From the NCBI GenBank assembly GCA_946629405.1, contig CAMOXW010000097.1, forward strand, positions 1-17,517: DNA of 17,517 nt. Reading direction: 5' to 3'. Source of the stretch: an uncultured Ruminococcus sp. GTDB taxonomy: Bacteria; Bacillota_A; Clostridia; Oscillospirales; Ruminococcaceae. The translations under genes and the position numbers were made by a program. Shown here one piece after another: positions 15,143-17,517 of this stretch; position 1 is the stretch's first letter, and every line of letters starts with the position of its first letter. The notes under the pieces were generated by a model, which saw only the letters and a list, made by a program, of their open reading frames with translations, was not told where the DNA came from and did not search any database.

Positions 15143-16175
15143 TATGCTCACCTCCGCTGATGTCGAGGACGCTGTTTTTTACAACAAGCCGGCAGCTTAT
15201 GATCTTCCTGCCCTCTGTATAGGTCGGGTCGGCGAGCTTGCGTACCATGAGCTCTACCGAAGCCTCAGCCATTTTTGAGATATCGACCTCCATAGTCGTG
15301 ATAGCCGGTATGCTTATGCTCGACACGGTATAATTGTCGAAGCCGACGACCGAGATATCCTCCGGCACACGGATATCCTTCGAGCGCAGCGCTGATATCA
15401 CGCGGAAGGCGGTCTCGTCACAGTTACAGACGAAGGCGGTCGGCATATCGTCCGGAAAGTCTATTTTTGTGAAAAGGATCCCTCGTTCATCGCGGTCGTT
15501 GAGCGTCCAGTCCGGGCGGTAGTCTATGCCGTTTTCGATGAGGCACTTCATATAGCCGAGGAAGCGGTCGTTGATGCTGCTCGTAGCATTGAGGTTGCCG
15601 AAGAATCCGATGCGCCTGTGTCCCATGCTGACAAGGTAATCCGTGAGCAGATAGCAGCCGTTGTAGCTGTCGGAATTCACCGAATCTATACTGTAGCGGC
15701 TGTCATAGAAGTCCACGAAAATCACAGGTATCTCGGCGGTGCTGAGCATACGGATATAGTTGCGGTGTACCTGTCCGATAACGATGATGCCGTCCACCTT
15801 ATTTTCGGTCATCATATTAGGAGGAACGGCTCCGAGCTCGTTCTCGGAGGTGACACATTCGTAGACGGTGAACACATTGAGCTGTGACAGGCGGTTGGAG
15901 ATACTGACGGTGAGCTCCCAGTAGAAAGTACCTCTTGGTCCGACGAAGCGCTCCGAGGATATTATGCCCACGTTTTTTCCTATTTTGGGTATCAGGTCAC
16001 GTTTTTTCTCGGATTTTGTATTTGAAGGCTTATAGCCCATTCTTTCGGCGGTCTCGCAAATCTTCCGCCGCATCTGGTCACTGACTCCGTCGCGTCCGGC
16101 GAGTGCGTTTGAGACAGTGACTACGCTCACACCGAGCTCGTTGGCGATGTCGAGCATTTTTACTCCGTTTTTCAT
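15132..16175 (-). CDS. LacI/GalR family transcriptional regulator
   Basis: A 347-residue repressor-type protein. The N-terminal helix-turn-helix and hinge cover residues 1-55 (MLDIANELGVSVVTVSNALAG, then RRKICETAERMGYKPS). A basic linker (52-66) leads to a periplasmic-binding-protein-like sensor domain (about 68-340). That domain has VDGIIVIGQV, IPVIFVDF, GHRRIGFFGN, the DRFLGYMKCL segment, PTAFVCNCDETAF, and ISVVGFDNYTVSSISIPAITTMEVD. Family members bind palindromic operators and respond to sugars or nucleobases; the ligand here is unknown. Start: ATG with AAGGGGG upstream. It heads a unit with DUF5662, polA and rimI, overlapping DUF5662 by 11 bases, which is unusual company. An inverted repeat around its promoter could be its own operator. 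Confidence 0.92.
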   Translation of the reverse strand: MKNGVKMLDIANELGVSVVTVSNALAGRDGVSDQMRRKICETAERMGYKPSNTKSEKKRDLIPKIGKNVGIISSERFVGPRGTFYWELTVSISNRLSQLNVFTVYECVTSENELGAVPPNMMTENKVDGIIVIGQVHRNYIRMLSTAEIPVIFVDFYDSRYSIDSVNSDSYNGCYLLTDYLVSMGHRRIGFFGNLNATSSINDRFLGYMKCLIENGIDYRPDWTLNDRDERGILFTKIDFPDDMPTAFVCNCDETAFRVISALRSKDIRVPEDISVVGFDNYTVSSISIPAITTMEVDISKMAEASVELMVRKLADPTYTEGRKIISCRLVVKNSVLDISGGEHNVR

Positions 16176-16210
16176 ATTAGCCCCCTTAAATCTTGCTAAA
16201 AATCAAAGTA

Positions 16211-16219
16211 ATTATACCA
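16211..16219 (-). promoter_or_regulatory. Extended -10 promoter of the lacI-type/polA unit
   Basis: On the minus strand TGGTATAAT is an extended -10 with perfect TATAAT (16211-16216), about 36 bases before the regulator's ATG. The -35 region is AT-rich without a clear TTGACA. Confidence 0.65.
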
Positions 16220-16267
16220 TATTTTAAGTTATAAATAAAGCATACAGCATTAAATTTGTATGGTATA
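16213..16267. promoter_or_regulatory. Inverted repeat flanking the lacI-type promoter
   Basis: TATACCATA (16213-16221) and TATGGTATA (16259-16267) are exact reverse complements with 37 bases between them. The first overlaps the -10 hexamer. This could be a looped operator pair for autoregulation. AT-rich sequence makes a chance match possible. Confidence 0.35.
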
Positions 16268-16302
16268 TCAAATACTGACAGCTCCGTACATACACCTTGC
16301 AC

Positions 16303-16327
16303 AAAAAAGACGGAGCATAGCCCCGTC
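16303..16327 (-). terminator. Intrinsic terminator of the DUF3810 gene
   Basis: On the minus strand GACGGGGC, loop TAT, GCTCCGTC and a U-run of six. The 5' arm of the stem includes bases of the DUF3810 stop codon. It separates the uvrB-DUF3810 unit from the lacI-type promoter. Confidence 0.85.
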
Positions 16328-17429
16328 ATGCCGGAAAATAGTAGTCGAGCAGCAGATTTACAACGTGGGAATAGGACTCAGTGCCTTCCTCTCTGCCGTT
16401 CATTTTTATGTTTGTGTCGAGCGCAGTTTCCGAGACTGAGCTGACGGTATCGGTTGAGATTATCTCCTTTTTCCTGTTCTTCTCCCAGTAGTCGTCCGGG
16501 AGGAACCTGAACCAGTCTGCGCGTACCTCCGGGAGCAGCTCATCGTCAAGATAGTAAGCCTCAGAGATATCGTATTTGTATATCTGGTTGTGGACATATT
16601 CAAGAGCCGAAAGATAGCCGGAATACCGGAACTCAACGTTATCGCTGCCTATTGATGCAGCGAAGCCGATGAAGTTGGCCTCATCCTCCTGTATGATGCC
16701 CTTGAGGTGGGCGTATTCGTGGCAGATGGTGTCGGGGAGGTTCGTCCGCACCATGTCGTCGTTGTAATTTGCCTCAAATGAGAACGGGAAGTAGATTCCG
16801 GAAAGCCCTGCCTGACTCATGAAATACGAGAAGCTTATCGGCTTGGCTTTGGGGTAATAGCCTGAGAGCTGCGGGTAATCCTTCGCCGCACGTTTCATGG
16901 CTTTGCGTGCTTCTTTGTCAACGTTGCAGGTCATGTGAAATCTTCCGTCCTCATCGCGGGGAACTTGCAGAGCAAGCTCGTTGGACTTGTCTATGAGGAT
17001 GCTGTACAGCTCAATGAGCTCACTGCGGGTGTGTTCCTTGTGGCTGAGGTAGCGCTCGGAGAACGGCGTACACTGGTACATAATGAAGCAGTTGAGTGTC
17101 TCCGTGGTGCATATGTAGGCCAGTATCCAGAGTGCGGACAGCGCAGCGATACCGCTTATCATGCGTCGTTTCCCCTTCTTTATTATCAGCAGTACCGCTG
17201 TCAGCGGCAAACCGGTGATGATAAGCAGTATCAGCAGGATTATCATGACCTCGCCGACCGAGAAGGGGAATATCCCGCTTATGAAGGAAAAAACATTGCT
17301 GAACACCGGAAATATCTTTGTGACATAGAAGTCCGAGAAGCCACGGCTGAGCCTTGCTATGATGTTCAGCAGGACCATGAGCAGGATCACTCCTGCCGGG
17401 ATTATGTAACGTATCCTGATTTTTTTCAC
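16326..17429 (-). CDS. DUF3810 family membrane-bound zinc metallopeptidase-like protein
   Basis: A 367-residue protein with three N-terminal membrane helices (about residues 7-26, 50-80 and 88-108) and a large domain after them. That domain carries a HExxH zinc motif, HEYAH, at 237-241. A probable third ligand is Glu250 in EDEANFIG, which would make it a gluzincin-type site. These features fit DUF3810, a family of predicted membrane metallopeptidases of unknown substrate. The side on which the catalytic domain lies cannot be fixed by reading. Start: I chose the GTG at 17429, which has GAAAGGA 7 bases upstream and gives VKKIRIRYIIPAG; an in-frame ATG further up lies inside uvrB. It begins 22 bases after the uvrB stop and ends in its own terminator. 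Confidence 0.8.
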   Translation of the reverse strand: MKKIRIRYIIPAGVILLMVLLNIIARLSRGFSDFYVTKIFPVFSNVFSFISGIFPFSVGEVMIILLILLIITGLPLTAVLLIIKKGKRRMISGIAALSALWILAYICTTETLNCFIMYQCTPFSERYLSHKEHTRSELIELYSILIDKSNELALQVPRDEDGRFHMTCNVDKEARKAMKRAAKDYPQLSGYYPKAKPISFSYFMSQAGLSGIYFPFSFEANYNDDMVRTNLPDTICHEYAHLKGIIQEDEANFIGFAASIGSDNVEFRYSGYLSALEYVHNQIYKYDISEAYYLDDELLPEVRADWFRFLPDDYWEKNRKKEIISTDTVSSVSETALDTNIKMNGREEGTESYSHVVNLLLDYYFPA

Positions 17430-17451
17430 ATGGCGTTCCTTTCTCGTATGG

Positions 17452-17517
17452 CTATGTATTGCTCTGGAGCTCGCGTATTTTGTCGCGGAGGTAGGCAGCG
17501 TGCTCGAATTCAAGCAG
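17452..17517 (-). CDS. uvrB: Excinuclease ABC subunit B, C-terminal end only
   Basis: The last 21 codons before a TAG stop encode LLEFEHAAYLRDKIRELQ plus SNT. This is the UVR motif that closes UvrB and contacts UvrC during nucleotide excision repair. The remainder lies beyond the window. A UVR motif also ends McsA and occurs inside UvrC, but the exact C-terminal position favours UvrB over UvrC. McsA is the main alternative. Confidence 0.75.
   Translation of the reverse strand: MLEFEHAAYLRDKIRELQSNT

Noticed and set aside
15143..15151. GTG start for the DUF5662 gene
   Set aside because: The GTG overlaps the GGAGG site that properly serves the ATG at 15142.
17430..17513. N-terminal extension of the DUF3810 protein
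   Set aside because: It reads through the end of uvrB in another frame; the GTG at 17429 has its own SD.

Overview
This window looks like chromosomal sequence from a Ruminococcus-like member of the Clostridia (Oscillospiraceae). The evidence is indirect. The Shine-Dalgarno sites are purine-rich and Firmicutes-type (AGGAGG and close variants). The YfmF-YfmH peptidase pair sits next to lgt, and there is an RNA polymerase ECF sigma/membrane-sensor pair. A DUF5662 gene is present, and the intergenic DNA carries repeated modules starting AATTCGGAATT. Codon use is even across the window. I see no phage, plasmid, transposase, rRNA, tRNA or CRISPR signal. The assignment was made from protein and layout recognition only.

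Layout of the plus-strand half (1-6566): the 3' nine-tenths of pheT; a GTG-started 57-residue two-helix membrane protein directly behind it; a gene-free 456-base stretch; an orphan DRE-TIM aldolase-like gene with a consensus sigma-A promoter; an intrinsic terminator followed by a second copy of the intergenic repeat module; then an ECF sigma factor and a 676-residue single-span membrane protein that is probably its regulator. The 456-base stretch holds a 119-base imperfect inverted repeat, an intergenic repeat module, the promoter and two operator-like palindromes. A bidirectional terminator at 6616-6648 separates this half from the rest.

Layout of the minus-strand half (6652-17517), read right to left: the last codons of uvrB and a DUF3810 membrane metallopeptidase, ending at a terminator; then lacI-type regulator, DUF5662, polA and rimI in one tightly overlapping unit; then, from its own extended -10 promoter, yfmF, yfmH, lgt and folD, three of them joined by one-base TAATG overlaps.

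Most genes are core functions: phenylalanine charging, DNA repair polymerase and excision, one-carbon metabolism, lipoprotein lipidation, ribosomal protein acetylation and YfmF/H processing. The parts that known families do not explain well are the 119-base foldable element at 2341-2459, the modular repeats at transcription-unit boundaries, the aldolase without pathway partners, the sensor half of the sigma pair with a fresh 27-base internal duplication, the roughly 150-residue acidic tail on Lgt, and a LacI-type regulator fused by overlap into the polA operon. I found no clear-cut new multi-gene system. The 119-base element is the strongest candidate for something undescribed.
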